Below, piece by piece: positions 12,338-23,992 of a DNA stretch of 64,000 bases (the stretch's first letter is position 1; every line of letters starts with the position of its first letter). The notes beneath the pieces are model-generated. The model saw nothing but the letters and a program-made list of their open reading frames with translations, was not told where the DNA came from and did no database searches. The stretch comes from Piezodorus guildinii (Eukaryota > Arthropoda > Insecta > Hemiptera > Pentatomidae). Where the stretch lies: assembly GCA_023052935.1 (NCBI GenBank), contig CM041292.1, forward strand, positions 200,004,299 through 200,068,298, read 5' to 3'. A program made the translations under genes and the position numbers.

Positions 12338-12532
12338 GTTCGGACATCTTACATGAATCATCTCCAGAGATCTCTTGTGAAGAATTATGAGCATTGGCTG
12401 GATTCGAACAAAGATAGTGATGACTTAGATTGTTCTAAAGAAGACATATTAAAATGTGCCAAGTTTTTGGAACACAAGGCTTTGAGAGCTTGTATGGTGG
12501 CAAGCTATTACCAGCGGGCTATGGTTAAAACT
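12338..12532 (+). CDS. RecQ5: RecQ5 exon encoding KIX-like domain
   Basis: This exon has 65 codons, phase 0 at both ends, a gtcacag acceptor and a GTATGT donor. The helical segment begins VRTSYMNHLQRSL and ends LEHKALRACMVASYYQRAM, corresponding to the RNA polymerase II-binding KIX domain of RECQL5. The downstream exon continues the helix with MKEIKKSTEEG, as in the human protein. Confidence 0.8.
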
Positions 12533-15500
12533 GTATGTTTTTATTCTGCTAATGGTGTTTTAATATTTGTAGTATTATTATTAAGGATATATATTTTTTA
12601 ACTTAACAATGTTCTTGGGATGAGTGAATTGTCATTATTGTCATATCTATTGGCTTTCAAGCCATGAATTTATTGTTTAATTATTGTTATAAAAGCTTTA
12701 AGACATCCATTATTCAAACTTCTTTTCATCTATTTATGGCTTTACCTGTCAAAAAGTATAATCCAATCCTGTATAACATAATTTTGACCATTTGAATCTA
12801 ACCATTGTATTAAGTACAGTTTCCCATGTCAATCACTGCAACTATTTTTTCTTATTTTGTTGCATTAATTGAGGGGTTTAGGAGCCAAGGAATCAAAGCA
12901 ATAATAGTAAACATTTTAATTTTAAAATATGTGATTTTTAATCAAAGATTAGCAATCTCAGATAATCAAGTTATGTGTTTTATGTTACTAGATTCTTTAA
13001 AGTAAATATTCATTAAATTTATGTTTCTCTGTTCACCATTTATTGCTTAGACATCTGACCCTTTTGTTTGAAGATAGCTGTCAAATAATGCGACTGTCAA
13101 TTTTAATATTTTCGACCCTATTAAATACAATTAATTTTTTATTTTGATCTTTAATATTATAATTATTGTACTATCTTCCATATTGCTTAGGTTAGAAATG
13201 TGTTTAATAACTGAAAGATGGGTATTTTGTTTGACTGTAATTAAAGTTAAGTGCCTATAACAAAAGAGTAATATATATTGTATGTGAATAAATCTATTTT
13301 ACACAGGAAGGCGAAGGAAGCATTAAAAATTGATTGGTAATTTCCTCTGAATTTGCCTGTCCTTTTGATTAGATACTGATAAATAAATAATTTGTTTGGA
13401 CGAATTGAAACCTGAGACGTTTGTCATTCGATAGTGCTTATCATCATTATAATCTGTGCGAAAGTCTAGTGTTACAGATATGGGAGCCTGGCATATCTGC
13501 CTTTATCGGAATTGATAAAAAGTTATTTAAAAAAAAAAATATAGATATGATTTCAACATTAACTTAGGTATCTCTGGGAAATACTCTAATATCGATTTCC
13601 ATTTTTTACTGGTGGTTTCAATGAAAACTTCAGATTCATTTAAATACTTTAATAAATTATATTTGACCCATTGCAATCTATTACACGTTGCCATATTTCA
13701 GGTAATTTTTTTATTCTGTCCTGCCAGAAAAGTTGAAAGACGACCTGAGCGCTCTGCTTCTTAAAGTCAAAATTTTCAGTTCTGAACCAAGCAAACCACT
13801 TACCATTGCCGTGCATCCTGCAAATTTCGTTAATGTCTGTGCAGGAGATTTTTCTTTTTGGAAATAAAAAGTCATCAAATGAGGAAAATGAATTTTGTTC
13901 TCTACCATTTTTAGCAAGCAAAAGACCACTTAACGGTAAGAAATCTCGGTTGAAACTGAGGCACAAGGGACCTTTTCCTTTTTTAGATGTAAACATTATT
14001 GACCGAGTAAAGATGATTTTATAAACTCAGAGAGGATTATATTGAAATATTGAAAAAAAAAGTAAAACTGAATTTCAGTACGTGTTTTTTAGGCCAACGG
14101 CTGTGATCACGCTCAGCCGCCAGGTTTTTCCCCCAATTTTGGGTACCCACTTTACAGAGGCTAGGTGTGCCCCAGGAGGGTCTCCATACCCCAGGATCGC
14201 CCCCCGGCTGAAATAACAGAATAAATAATATTCCGCCACAGCCGGGATTCGAACCCAGGACCTGGAGCACTGTAGACTAGCGCTCTACCCACTAGACCAC
14301 GCTGCTCCCGAAATATTGAAAAATGCTACAATATTATTTTACAACCCAATACTATTGAATTGGTTATGTGTAAGTATGCAATTGATTTTATCAAAACATG
14401 AAATTTATTTCAAAGCATCTAATCAACAGTCCGACTCGCATTAAGCTGAAAATTCTAAGGAAATTACTTGATCAGTTTTCAGATCCTCCCATCAAGCAGA
14501 ACATTTGAAAAACTTACTAATCATTGTGCTGAAAAAAATACAAAAGGATAATGTAAAAAAATCTCAAGGATAGAAGAATGGTTGACTGTAGGTAGAAATA
14601 AAAGTTGATTTGGCAGTGCAGTCATTGAAACACATTAATTAAGAGAACTTTGCTAATGTTTTGGCCTAAATTTTAGGTTATCTTCGGGAAGATTGTTAGG
14701 CACGAGCTTGTCACAATAATTGTTACAAAATCTCAATGTTTTTTAATTAATATATATTTTTTTTATTCTCTCCTACTTCTCCTGTTTTGGCTATACAGAG
14801 GTTTTTTGGGGCCAGGGTGGTGAGGGCGGATGATTGGTACCGTAGTTGAAATCTCTTCTAGCTACGATTTTCAAATAATACATGTGATATTATTCATCTA
14901 TTTGCCATGGCTTGCAATTTATCATTTTGTTTTTTGCCATTCTCCATTTTACATAACTTGTATTTTCATTCATTTTTTTTTTCAGATGAAAGAAATAAAA
15001 AAGTCGACTGAAGAAGGAAGTCTTTTTAGTCCACTTATTGAACATGTCTTTGACAGCAAAATCAAGAACCGATGCGAAAAGGGTACTCAAACAAGTATAA
15101 GCTTAACCAATTGTAAAGTGGAGTCACCTGAACTATCAGAAGATATCTTACAAATGCGGCAAACAAAAGAAACTTCAACCATTGATATCACCCTTGAAAA
15201 TTCTAATGTAATCATTTTTAACCCTTGTACGACTGAAAATTGTGAAAAAGATAAAGGGAACAATGACTTGGAAGATCTCTTTAATATACTTATGACCTCT
15301 CCGAATTTCTCAGAAAAAAATGACAGTGATAAAGCATCTAGCCCAAAAAAAAGAAAATATGAAGAAGAATCCATCGGAGATATTATTAATCTCGATAGCG
15401 TTAGTGAGTCAAATGATTTGACAGATTCTGGTTATATTGGTGAGAAAACGATTAAGAGTAATTTAGATGAGAGGCTGCAAAAGTTTGCAGTTCTGTTTGG

Positions 15501-17662
15501 TGATGATGAGTCTGATTCGAATCCTAAAACTGTGGAAAACACAAACGAGCCACTTGCTATGAAGTCTCTGAATACTGCCATTGAAGACGTCTCTTCTTCT
15601 TTTGATAATGATAGTATGGCGGATGATGGTAAACCTTTCAAGCTAGCATTAGATTGGAAATCTGAATATGCAGCCCAGAACTGTAATTTGAAAAGTATAT
15701 TAGCACGCTTAACCCCTGTCAAACAGACCAGAGTTCAAAAGAGGTTCAAGGAGCTCTTTGGTGCTGACAAGCCGATGAATTTGGAAATCTCTTTAACGGA
15801 AGCTGCCTTGAGCCGGAAGCGAACAGCCAATCTAGTTGTCGGGGCTCTCACTCCTCACTATTTGGGAGGCAAAATTGCCTCAAGAAATATTTTTAAATCC
15901 CTTGCCAAGAAGATAACTGATGATATATTGCTGGTCACTTACGTAGCTGGTAAGAATTTTCTTTATTTAATTACAAATCTTTGTTAGGCGTTTTATATAA
16001 TCTAAATTCATTGGTCTACAAAAATATACATAAAATAAATAGTTTTAATAATCTGAATGATTGGAGGTTATCAAGCAAATGTATTATATACACTTGTTTT
16101 CTGGAGCCATTTACTGTATGTTGGAGCTTTCCTTGTCTTTGTAATCTTATTTTAGCTGATACCAAAATTTATTTTTCCAATTATCTTATTCTTGCATGTG
16201 CCCATGAGGCTGATTGATATCTAACGATCAACTTGATTGTCATACGTGATCCATTTAACATGCTCGAGAAATGTTTTTTTTTCTTTGACATGCAAACAAA
16301 GAAACACATGTATCTTGATTTTTAAAATTCTGATGTTCGTCAAGGTGTGAGACCCAGGAATAGAGGTTTTTTGCCTTTCTAATAGATTTTAAATGCTTGG
16401 AAACTTTCATATGACTTGTGCTCAGCTCTGACGCCAGTTCTTCAGCTGTTTTATGAGGGTCTTCTTCCTTCACTTTCTTAAGTTCTTCGTCCTCATTGAT
16501 GTAAGAGGTCGTCACCACAGAGAAGATTTTCTAATGTTATATCTCCTAAAAAAAATTTGTAAACCAACGACTGATGGTTCTTTAATGAGAACTTTGTTCA
16601 ATGAATGCATGATTATATTTCTTGCTGTCTTAATGGAGTTTGTACTCATAAAAAAAATAATTGTTTGGGAAATCATGTTTTCTCATGGTCACATCTAAAA
16701 TTATATATAAAAACTAAAGTCTGTATGCCTACTTGGGAAAAAAAAATTGTAAATAGAGGATAACGAGTGTTTATTAATATGGTAAATATTTCGCTCAGTA
16801 TTAACTGGCAGTACTTTAACCTTCTTTAAACATTAAGATTTAACAAATCAACATACCGTGTTAAAACTCAATATTAATTATAATTTCTTGTTTCCAACTA
16901 TTTTCACATCTGAAAAAAATTCAAGATTATGCACTCTGATAAAACATAAATACAATCAGTTTTGTTCGAAATTATAGATTTTATTCAGAGCATCAACAAC
17001 TAGACTATTTTATCTATATATCTTTCTAAACTTTTAACATTTTATTTTATCATCTTGTTTAATCCTCATTTTATAGATTATATTGATTTATTTATTCGAT
17101 TAGTTGACTTCTCTTGATTTATTTTATAATTAATCGATATGTATTAACAGTAAACATCTGGTAAACAATATGTAATTTTTTTAAAGAATAATTATATGGA
17201 ATTTGATAGATGCACTCTCAGTACAAGCAGCTGGTTTCTGACTTCGAGATGAACCATCTGAAGACTATGAAGCAGTCCAAGAGATTTAAGGCCTAAATTT
17301 TGATATGTCCAGATTTCCTCCATCAAGAATGCTCTATTCAATTTCTTATTCACATAGACTACTTGTTGAGGGCATGTGTTCTTGTATTATTCCCAAATCA
17401 TTGATAACCAGCTTGTTCAGGGAAAACTTCTTTATAGGATAAACGTTGACTACTATTAAAAAACACCATATATTTTTTCTTTATATAATATTATTATTAT
17501 TATATATATATATTAATAGAAAAAAAATAACATTTGATATTTTATTATTATCTGTTTTGTTTTTTGTTTTTTTTCAGGCTCGAAGAGGTTACGGATAAAG
17601 TGAATGCTTATTTTGAAAACGGAAAGTGTGTAAATTCAGAAAAGGATATAATGATTGCATGA
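12338..17662 (+). CDS. RecQ5: RecQ5-type helicase gene, 3' part (KIX-like + SRI domains)
   Basis: RecQ5 proteins are RecQ-family DNA helicases that bind RNA polymerase II through an internal KIX-like domain and a C-terminal SRI domain, restraining transcription-linked genome instability in the nucleus. Three exons read in phase: 12338-12532 (KIX-like), 14986-15949 (acidic Ser/Asp-rich linker, then start of SRI) and 17586-17662 (end of SRI and stop). Residues recalling human RECQL5 are the LEHKALRAC..ASYYQRAMVKT block running straight into MKEIKKSTEEG, and ANLVVGALTPHYLGGKIASRNIFKSLAKKI in the SRI domain (seen as ANLVVGALTPHYLGG, then KIASRNIFKSL). The linker carries a basic PKKRKYEEE patch that could be a nuclear signal. 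No helicase motifs (Walker A, DEAH, arginine finger) occur in the window, so the 5' part is missing or lies upstream. The spans between exons are introns containing mariner, SINE and PLE copies. The assignment is from remembered family sequence and is strong for the SRI region. Confidence 0.82.
13640..14349 (-). pseudogene. Mariner family B, copy 1, interrupted by a SINE
   Basis: Minus-strand remnants include WFAWFRTENFDFKKQ (N-terminal) joined to LPEIWQRVIDCNGSNIIY (C-terminal), so the core is deleted. The TIR end CAACCCAA precedes TA at 14350. A tRNA-derived SINE with its own TSD is inserted at 14058-14309. It lies in a RecQ5 intron. Confidence 0.65.
14058..14309 (-). mobile_element. tRNA-derived SINE2 with 14-bp TSD, inside mariner B
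   Basis: The minus strand begins GGGAGCAGCGTGGTCTAGTG, with an internal box A and box B (GGGTTCGAATCC near 14244-14255), and ends in an A-rich tail. GAAATATTGAAAAA at 14044-14057 and 14310-14323 is the TSD. It is tRNA-like but too diverged downstream to be a functional tRNA. Confidence 0.75.
14600..14710 (-). mobile_element. Degenerate PLE hammerhead end in RecQ5 intron
   Basis: GCAGTCATTGAAACACATTAA and a minus-strand CCCGAAGATAACC..GGCCAAAACATTAGC resemble the ends of the 23.3- and 30.4-kb PLE elements, decayed. It lies in the intron 12533-14985. Confidence 0.4.
14986..15949 (+). CDS. RecQ5: RecQ5 exon: acidic linker and SRI domain start
   Basis: This long exon (964 bp, ending in phase 1) follows a pyrimidine-rich tttcag acceptor and is followed by GTAAGA. 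It codes about 321 residues. The first eleven complete the KIX-like helix. A low-complexity Asp/Glu/Ser linker follows, then a basic region (RVQKRFKELFG), then the SRI helices with ANLVVGALTPHYLGG and KIASRNIFKSLAKK. An open frame extends 5' to 14830 but is intronic. No obvious PCNA-interacting box was recognised. Confidence 0.82.
16240..16700 (-). pseudogene. Mariner family C fragment in RecQ5 intron
   Basis: Minus frame 16255-16518 reads EDPHKTAEELASELSTSHMK, VSKHLKSIRKAKNLYSWVSH, the second helix-turn-helix region of a mariner transposase. Upstream minus sequence is a decayed N-terminus. No catalytic region or TIRs were recognised. Confidence 0.65.
17586..17662 (+). CDS. RecQ5: RecQ5 terminal coding exon (end of SRI domain)
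   Basis: The frame that aligns with the family reads EVTDKVNAYFENGKC then VNSEKDIMIA and a TGA at 17660-17662, resembling the C-terminal SRI helix of RECQL5. The strong ttttcag acceptor at 17577 would be out of phase with the upstream GTAAGA donor. The acceptor AG at 17584-17585, 8 bp downstream, restores the frame, so it is the chosen start. The exact 5' boundary should be treated as provisional. Confidence 0.65.
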
Positions 17663-17960
17663 AATGAAATTGTCCTTAGCATAATTGTCTTCTAATTGTG
17701 CTATTTCCTTCGAATTTCGGATAATTTAAGGACCTAGTGATAAAAACAATATTTTATAGACTATTGGCACTCTAAAGCTGCAATTTTATTTTTAATATTG
17801 ATTCTGTAAATATCTAGAATTGTAATTATTTGTATAGATAGTATGAAGTATAATAATAATTAACTGGTTTTAAATTTTTCATACTAATTTTTTTTATAAT
17901 AGCTTTCTATTATGACCAAAGTATTCAAATTACTAATATTAATTTTTTTCTTTTAAGTAA

Positions 17961-17966
17961 AATAAA
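17961..17966 (+). terminator. Candidate polyadenylation signal for RecQ5
   Basis: An AATAAA hexamer lies about 300 bp after the RecQ5 stop in AT-rich 3' sequence. Another AATAAA is at 18309-18314. In such AT-rich DNA these motifs occur often by chance. Confidence 0.35.
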
Positions 17967-18769
17967 TTTATTATTTATTTAAAATAATTAGTTGATATTT
18001 AATATACATATTTTGAAGTATTATAACTTTTATTTATGGCTTTTGAGAAGCACCAAAAAATGATATGGGAATTAAATTTTTTTTTTAAGTATCATTTTTA
18101 TTTTATATATTTATGGTTGAAATAAGTTTTTGTGAATTGAACTCTTTAACCATGGATCCAAAAGTTTTTACTTTTAAAATATTTTCGATCTCTTTCACCA
18201 AATTTTAATTTGGATTTCTTCTATTGTACATATTATTGGTAAGAAGTTGCTGTTTGTTTAGAGATACTGATTGTTTAAGGGTTGTAATGTTTTGATTTTC
18301 TGTTAGAAAATAAACTAGATGTGTTAAAAAAAATTTGGTTGAAGAAAAAGAACCAAGGAAAAATTAGATACTTGCATTGAATTCATTTCTAGTCTTTTTA
18401 GACTGTAGTATTTTTTTATTTTATTTTTAAGTTTCTGCTCTTATTTAATGTAATAAAATTTAAAAGAAAAACATAGAGTGAACTGGAGATTTTGGTAGAA
18501 AGTTATTGCATTGTTTTTATTTATTTGGCTAAAGGTTCTATTGTAGTCAAAAGCTGGAAGGTGAACGTTGTTGCATGATCTTAATTAGAGAATTTAAGGC
18601 CTGATTCCTAGCCTTCTCACTTGAGTACTTACTCCAGATCATCTCGAACTAATGTATGAGTCTGCTTCTTTTTCTTTTTCCTATGTATGCACCATTTAGC
18701 ATAATTTTTGGCCGAATGCCGGGTTGGATTGTTAAATTTGTTCCACATTACTGAACCTCCTCAGTTTGC

Positions 18770-19020
18770 CTTTTTTTTTTTTAAATATATTTATTGGTAT
18801 TTACACCTATATAATAAAATACATTTAATAAATTTGATACAAGATATACTGTCATGATTCACATGTAGGTATACTATTGGCAGCTCCCCAAACGTACTAG
18901 TAGGTCTCGGGGCCATATTTTCAGACGCCTCGAAGGATTGGAGAACTAGTGAGAATGGAGTTTGTCATGAAAGGAGTGGTAGCTGGTTCACGCCAGGTCA
19001 GCAACATAGGGAACATTAAA
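18770..19020. repeat. Repeat containing an empty paralogous mariner site
   Basis: CCTATATAATAAAATACATT..GATACAAGATATACTGTCAT matches the two flanks of the mariner at 60594-61334, so this copy shows the unoccupied state. Higher-GC sequence follows (18895-19000) with no frame recognised. Confidence 0.45.
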
Positions 19021-19239
19021 GTAGTTTGCCCTTAATAGCCAATATAACCTCCGTTGAGCCTACATTGCACTGCCGTACTCAACTATGGCCTTATCACCAC
19101 TCTTGCTTTCTTTCTTGGGGTGAATCTAGTGGGTTATATTGTAAAAATAACCAAGAACTCAGGAACTATAATGACTTCCTTTGCAAATTTATTGAAAATA
19201 ACATATTCTTTCTTTTCTAAATAGTCTGATAAAAATAAA

Positions 19240-20450
19240 TTGATCTTCCTTGGTATATAGCTTTTTTCAGTCAAATTCATAATTTTTTCAGTCAAATTCA
19301 TATATTTTTTCAATCAAATTCATAATTTTTTCAGTTCAATTTCATAATTTCTTGTACCCACTTTATACAGTCAATTTAATGAGGTTTTGCTACCAAGAAC
19401 TTAATATTTTTATTAAATCTTGTTGTTTATCCATTTAACATCACTTTATGTTACTGTGCTTAATCAGACGGTGCAGCGGGAGTCCTAAGTTTTGCCTATC
19501 CAGGATTACTTAAGATAAGGATCTTTTACCAGTTCCACTTTTTAAATCTTTTAAGAGTCACCTGTAGCGCACTAATATAAGGCGATCTGCTGGTTTAGGA
19601 CTTGGGACATTAAGCATAGAAGGCTGTTATGCTAGCCACTACTCCACAGATGACCCTCGATACATTCAACAAGGTGTTTGAAGCTGCCGGGTTTGAACCC
19701 GTGACCTTGGACATATTAATCTTTAACACCTTGCTGAATGTATACAGGGTCACCTGTGGAGTAGTGGCTAGCCATAATAGCTCTCTATGCTTAAGGTCGC
19801 AAGTTCAAAACCAGCAGATGGCCCTATATTTGCTTTTAGGGAGTAAAAATCCTTGGTTATTTCGTAATTAAAAGAGGCTGTTATGCTAGCCACTACTCCA
19901 CAGGTGACCCTGTATGCGTTCAGCAAGGGTGTTAAAGATTAATATGACCAAGGTCACGGGTTCAAACCCGGCAGATTCAAAAACCTTGTTGAATGCATTG
20001 AGGGTCACCTGTGGAGTAGTGGCTAGCATAACAGCCTTCTATGCTTAAGGTCGCAAGTCCAAAACCAGCAGATCGCCCTATATTTGTGCACCACAGGTGA
20101 CCCCTAAAAGATTTAAAAAATGGAACTCGTAAAAGATCCCTATCTTAAGTAAACCTGGATAGGCAAAACTTAAGACTCTCGCTGCACCATCGGATTAAGC
20201 AGAGTAACATAAAGTGACGTTAAATAGATAAACAACAACAAGATTCAATAAAAATGTTAAGTTCTTGGTAGCAAAACCTCATTCAATTGACTGTATAAAA
20301 TGGGTACAAGAAATTATGAAATTGACTGAAAAAATTATGAATTTGATTGAAAAAATTATGAATTTGACTGAAAAAATTATGAATTTGACTGAAAAAATTA
20401 TGAATTTGACTGAAAAAATTATGAATTTGACTGAAATAAGCTATATCATA
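19240..20450. repeat. Large palindrome of SINE1 copies and 21-bp tandem repeats
   Basis: The left arm (19240-19650) contains about four units of TTTTTTCAGTCAAATTCATA and a minus SINE1. The right arm (about 20040-20450) repeats both in inverse order with about six units. Between them lie several short inverted and direct copies of the SINE head (GGCTGTTATGCTAGCCACTA). The tandem on the + strand is open and would read a seven-residue repeat (LTEKIMN), but no gene is supported. Confidence 0.65.
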
Positions 20451-20645
20451 CCATTCTTTGAATTTTTACCACAATTTCAATAATTTTCACTTTTTGTCCT
20501 TAAGATATTTTTATGTTTCTATTGATCTCTTGTTTTCAATAAGTTATTGATTGCTTCATCTCGTTTTCTCCTATTTTCTTATCATTCTCTGTTTAAAGAA
20601 ATACTTTATTTTTTAATTTTTCTGATAGTTTTTCTTAATATTAAC

Positions 20646-20850
20646 ACTTAAATGAGCACACCTTAACTTCTCTTTGTCAATTATTTATTTTATTTCACAA
20701 CCATTCACATCATGTATCAACGTTTCGGGGTTGTTTCCCCTTGAGAATGGGGAAACAACCCCGAAACATTGATAGATGATGTGAATGGTTGTGAAATACA
20801 ATAAATAATTGACAAAGGGAAGTTAAGGAGTGCTCATTTAAGTGGAAATA
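20646..20850. repeat. Near-perfect palindrome of PLE terminal type
   Basis: Two arms of about 95 bp pair almost completely around a centre near 20747. Each contains GAAAC(G/A)TTGATA after a GGGG..CCCC stem, resembling a degenerate PLE hammerhead end. As RNA or single-stranded DNA it would fold into one long hairpin. Confidence 0.6.
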
Positions 20851-22572
20851 CTTAATAAATTACTTAGCAGAAAAGTTGATAATTTAGTATTGGAAAGTGT
20901 AACTTCATTAGAGTATTTTATGTCTATTTTTTCTATGTATTGAGAATTGTTATCAATGACCTTTTACCAAGACCACAAATTTAAATGGTGGTACATTTTT
21001 GCTTATTTAATTTATTGATCCTAATTTTAGAGCATGGTAGATTGATTTGTTACTGAATTAAATCCAGTGTTTTGACTAGGATTTCCTTTATTATGTCCTT
21101 AATTTTTCTCTGTTCATGTCAACATGGTGAGATATCATATTTCTCTTAGCTCTATCCTTTTTTTAGGCTGTGATCATCCTGTTGTATAAAAGTGGGCATG
21201 AAAATAATTATTTGTTTAATGCAATAAATAACTCTAAGTCCTGAAATAAGTAAAGCCTATTAAATATATGGTCAACCCTGCCAAAATAAAATATAGATTA
21301 ATCTTTAAATTTAAAATATATGTATATTCTTTGTATTGATGATGATACATATACATACATAATCAAAAATGAATTGCAACATAGCAAATCCGTGTTAAAA
21401 GGGATCGTGCAAAGCAAGGTATATTTTTACCTGTTAAGTATCTATAGGATCGAAATATTTCTTCAATTTAATTTTGATCTGTTTAGTTTGAGTTTAACGT
21501 CATACATGACGTTTATTTCTGGTTGTTTAGTATATTTTTAACAATTGTTATATAATTTTTATGTACCTAGCACCTAGTTTTATTTATTTTGTTGAGTGTT
21601 GTGAATTTGAAATATATTTAACTTTTGAATTGTCAGTATTCATTTTTAAATTTATTAGTTACTTCTTATATCTTAAGACAATCTTTTCATATTTTAAGTT
21701 CATTTTCTTTTATAAATTCTTTTTGACCACATGTTATATATTTTTTTTGAATAATTTTTGTTGTATTCTATTATTGAAGTCATTGTTTAGAACTTCTGTT
21801 TAAATGTACACTTTGATTTTAGTTGTTTTTCATGTTATAATTAAGGAGATACTCGCATATACTTTTAAAAAACAATTTATATGTGATGATGATTTTTAGT
21901 CAGCTTGTAGTTTTTAATTTAGTTGTTGATTGAATTCCTCCTTAACTATTTAAGTTTCACTTGTAGACAGTATTAGATGTTAACTATATAAGATATTTGA
22001 ATATATTTGAAAGACTGTTAAATTGTGTCATTGAGTTTATTATTAAAACACATTAATGTTTTATTGTAGTTTGTTGTTAATTTACCACATAATTTTATTT
22101 CATTTTTTTTCTCTCTATCACTTTTTAACTGTTCAATTTTATGTAGCAATAGATTGTTTAAGTGTTCTTTCGTCCAATGTTTTTTTTTTAACATTAAAAT
22201 ATTAAAGCAATATACAATACATTTTTTCAATAAAAGTGTCTATTTTATTTCTTCAAAACTTTTTTTTTTAATTATCTTATATTAATCTACTAAGGCCGTG
22301 GTTCCAAAATAAATAATTTCACAGACCCTTTCATTTAATGGCAAGAACTCCCTAAATCCTAAATATTAGGTTTAGATTTAGATTTTTAGTTACTGACATT
22401 GCATGTGAAATACCACTGCTACCTTAACTCAGTATGGCAGAAATGGCCAAGAAGGTAAAAGTGAAATAAATAAAAAAGTAAACCATGCTCTAAGACTTTA
22501 CTTCAATCTTCAAAACATTGAATTATTATAATATAATTCAAGGTAGATATTTATTAATATATCATAAAAAAA
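20851..22572. other. No gene seen
   Basis: Very AT-rich intergenic DNA. Hydrophobic, low-complexity open frames (for example 21561-21803) reflect T-rich composition. Confidence 0.5.
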
Positions 22573-23673
22573 ATCTGGTGTGGGCAACGCACGACTTTCA
22601 CTTACCGCTGCTATTAAAATCGATTAAAGAATTTTCAAATACAGTTAGGGATAAAAATGAGTGAAACTAATAAAGAATTAATTAAATTGAATTTCGATAG
22701 AAACATGTGTTTTATTAATAAATCGATTGTATTATTATCTGAAATAAAATCAATTAGTTTTATCGACTTTTTATCACTCTTTATTAACTTTCACAAGCTT
22801 GTGTATAAGATAATATTTTTTAAAAAATCTTTAGCTTTCCAACGGTATATTATACATCTAAAACAAAAAATTGCATTGAAAAAATATTTTTGCAGTTTTC
22901 TCCTTTAGTAAGAGATTGAATTTATTCAACTTATATATTTACCTGTATTTTATCGTTTATTACAAGATTATGTTGTTATTTTTTTAGTACCTATAAAATT
23001 AAAGGTACTTTAGAGGAAGAAATTTTTAGCCCTGTCAGTCTATTTCAATCAGAATAAAACCTACATCGTATTAAAGCCCATCAAATTTTACATCGAAATA
23101 TATTGAGTTTTATCAAAATCGTTAGAGCCATTTTTGAGATAATCGTAAAAAGGTACAAAATGCATGGTATAAAGTTGCTCTTCTGGTTAGCTGATTTTTA
23201 TGAATTACATTTATTACAGCTGAATTATCTATACATCTCTGGGGTATAGTTGTCTTAAATATAATATTTCAGAGAAGTTGGTTTAGGGTGCAGTCAATTT
23301 AACACACAATTAAGCGTAAGCTTAATTTATTGGTGCTGACGTTTCGGCCTAAATTATAGGCCTTCTTCAGGGTGGTTGTGTGAGCTGAGAAGGCATCAGT
23401 CAACAACCAAACCGTTAAATTAAGTTTACGCTTAATTGTGTGTTAAATTGACTGCACCCTCAACCAACTTCTCTCATATATACACACAGTCAACCATTGT
23501 CACTTCATTATAATATTTCAGTTTCATAGGACTTTTAGTGTTTTAGCGGGACTTGGTCATTTGGACTCAGAGAACCCTAAAACGTGTATTTCTTTTGAAT
23601 AGTGGAATTCACAAATTTTCACGATAGCAATACTTTCCCTTACTATATATTTCATATATAGGTAAGTGAAAGT
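22573..23673 (+). mobile_element. Helentron-like non-autonomous element, copy C
   Basis: The 5' end is ATCTGGTGTGGGCAACGCAC and the 3' end is ...ATATAGGTAAGTGAAAGT. A PLE-derived insertion with its own TSD interrupts it at 23273-23508. Confidence 0.62.
23273..23508. mobile_element. Short PLE-derived inverted-arm element nested in a Helentron-like copy
   Basis: Arms 23279-23331 and 23412-23467 are inverted. A minus-strand core CTGAAGA..GGCC..GAAACGTC differs from the hammerhead consensus at one base. TATAATATTTCAG at 23260-23272 and 23509-23521 is the 13-bp TSD, and both copies lie in sequence belonging to the surrounding element. Confidence 0.7.
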
Positions 23674-23992
23674 AATAAATATTGTTCATTACCTTACGCA
23701 ATACATCTGTTCTTTAATCTCATTATTTTCCATATGTCAGAAAATGACCAATTTCAAGGTGTGCAGTCACTTGTCAGTGATCACTTCCGATTATATCTAT
23801 TAAAATGTTGAATTTTCCTGTGTAGAGCATGCGTGATTTTAATTAAAAGCCAAGGTTTCAGAAATGTTTTATGTTAAGATAATTCAAAATAATTTTCCAA
23901 TGACACCTCAAGGACCGCCTAGACATTGTCTGTCCCCTAGGGGTCTGCTGACCATAAGTTGGGATTTTTCAAATTATTTTTTGACTTTATAG

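Noticed and set aside
14240..14309. Functional tRNA gene on the minus strand
   Set aside because: Box A and box B are good, but the unit continues into a SINE body with a 14-bp TSD around the whole.
14830..14985. 5' extension of the RecQ5 long open frame
   Set aside because: The extension is T-rich intronic sequence ending in a strong tttcag acceptor at 14985, and the conserved protein match begins exactly after it.
19240..20450. CRISPR-like array from regularly spaced 21-bp units
   Set aside because: Units are contiguous with no unique spacers, and the genome is animal.
20265..20483. Protein of seven-residue LTEKIMN repeats
   Set aside because: It is the translation of a 21-bp DNA tandem inside a repeat palindrome; no start context, splice sites or homology.
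21561..21803. Hydrophobic 80-codon frame suggesting a membrane protein
   Set aside because: Phe/Leu/Tyr/Ile richness follows from a T-rich strand; no splice or start context.
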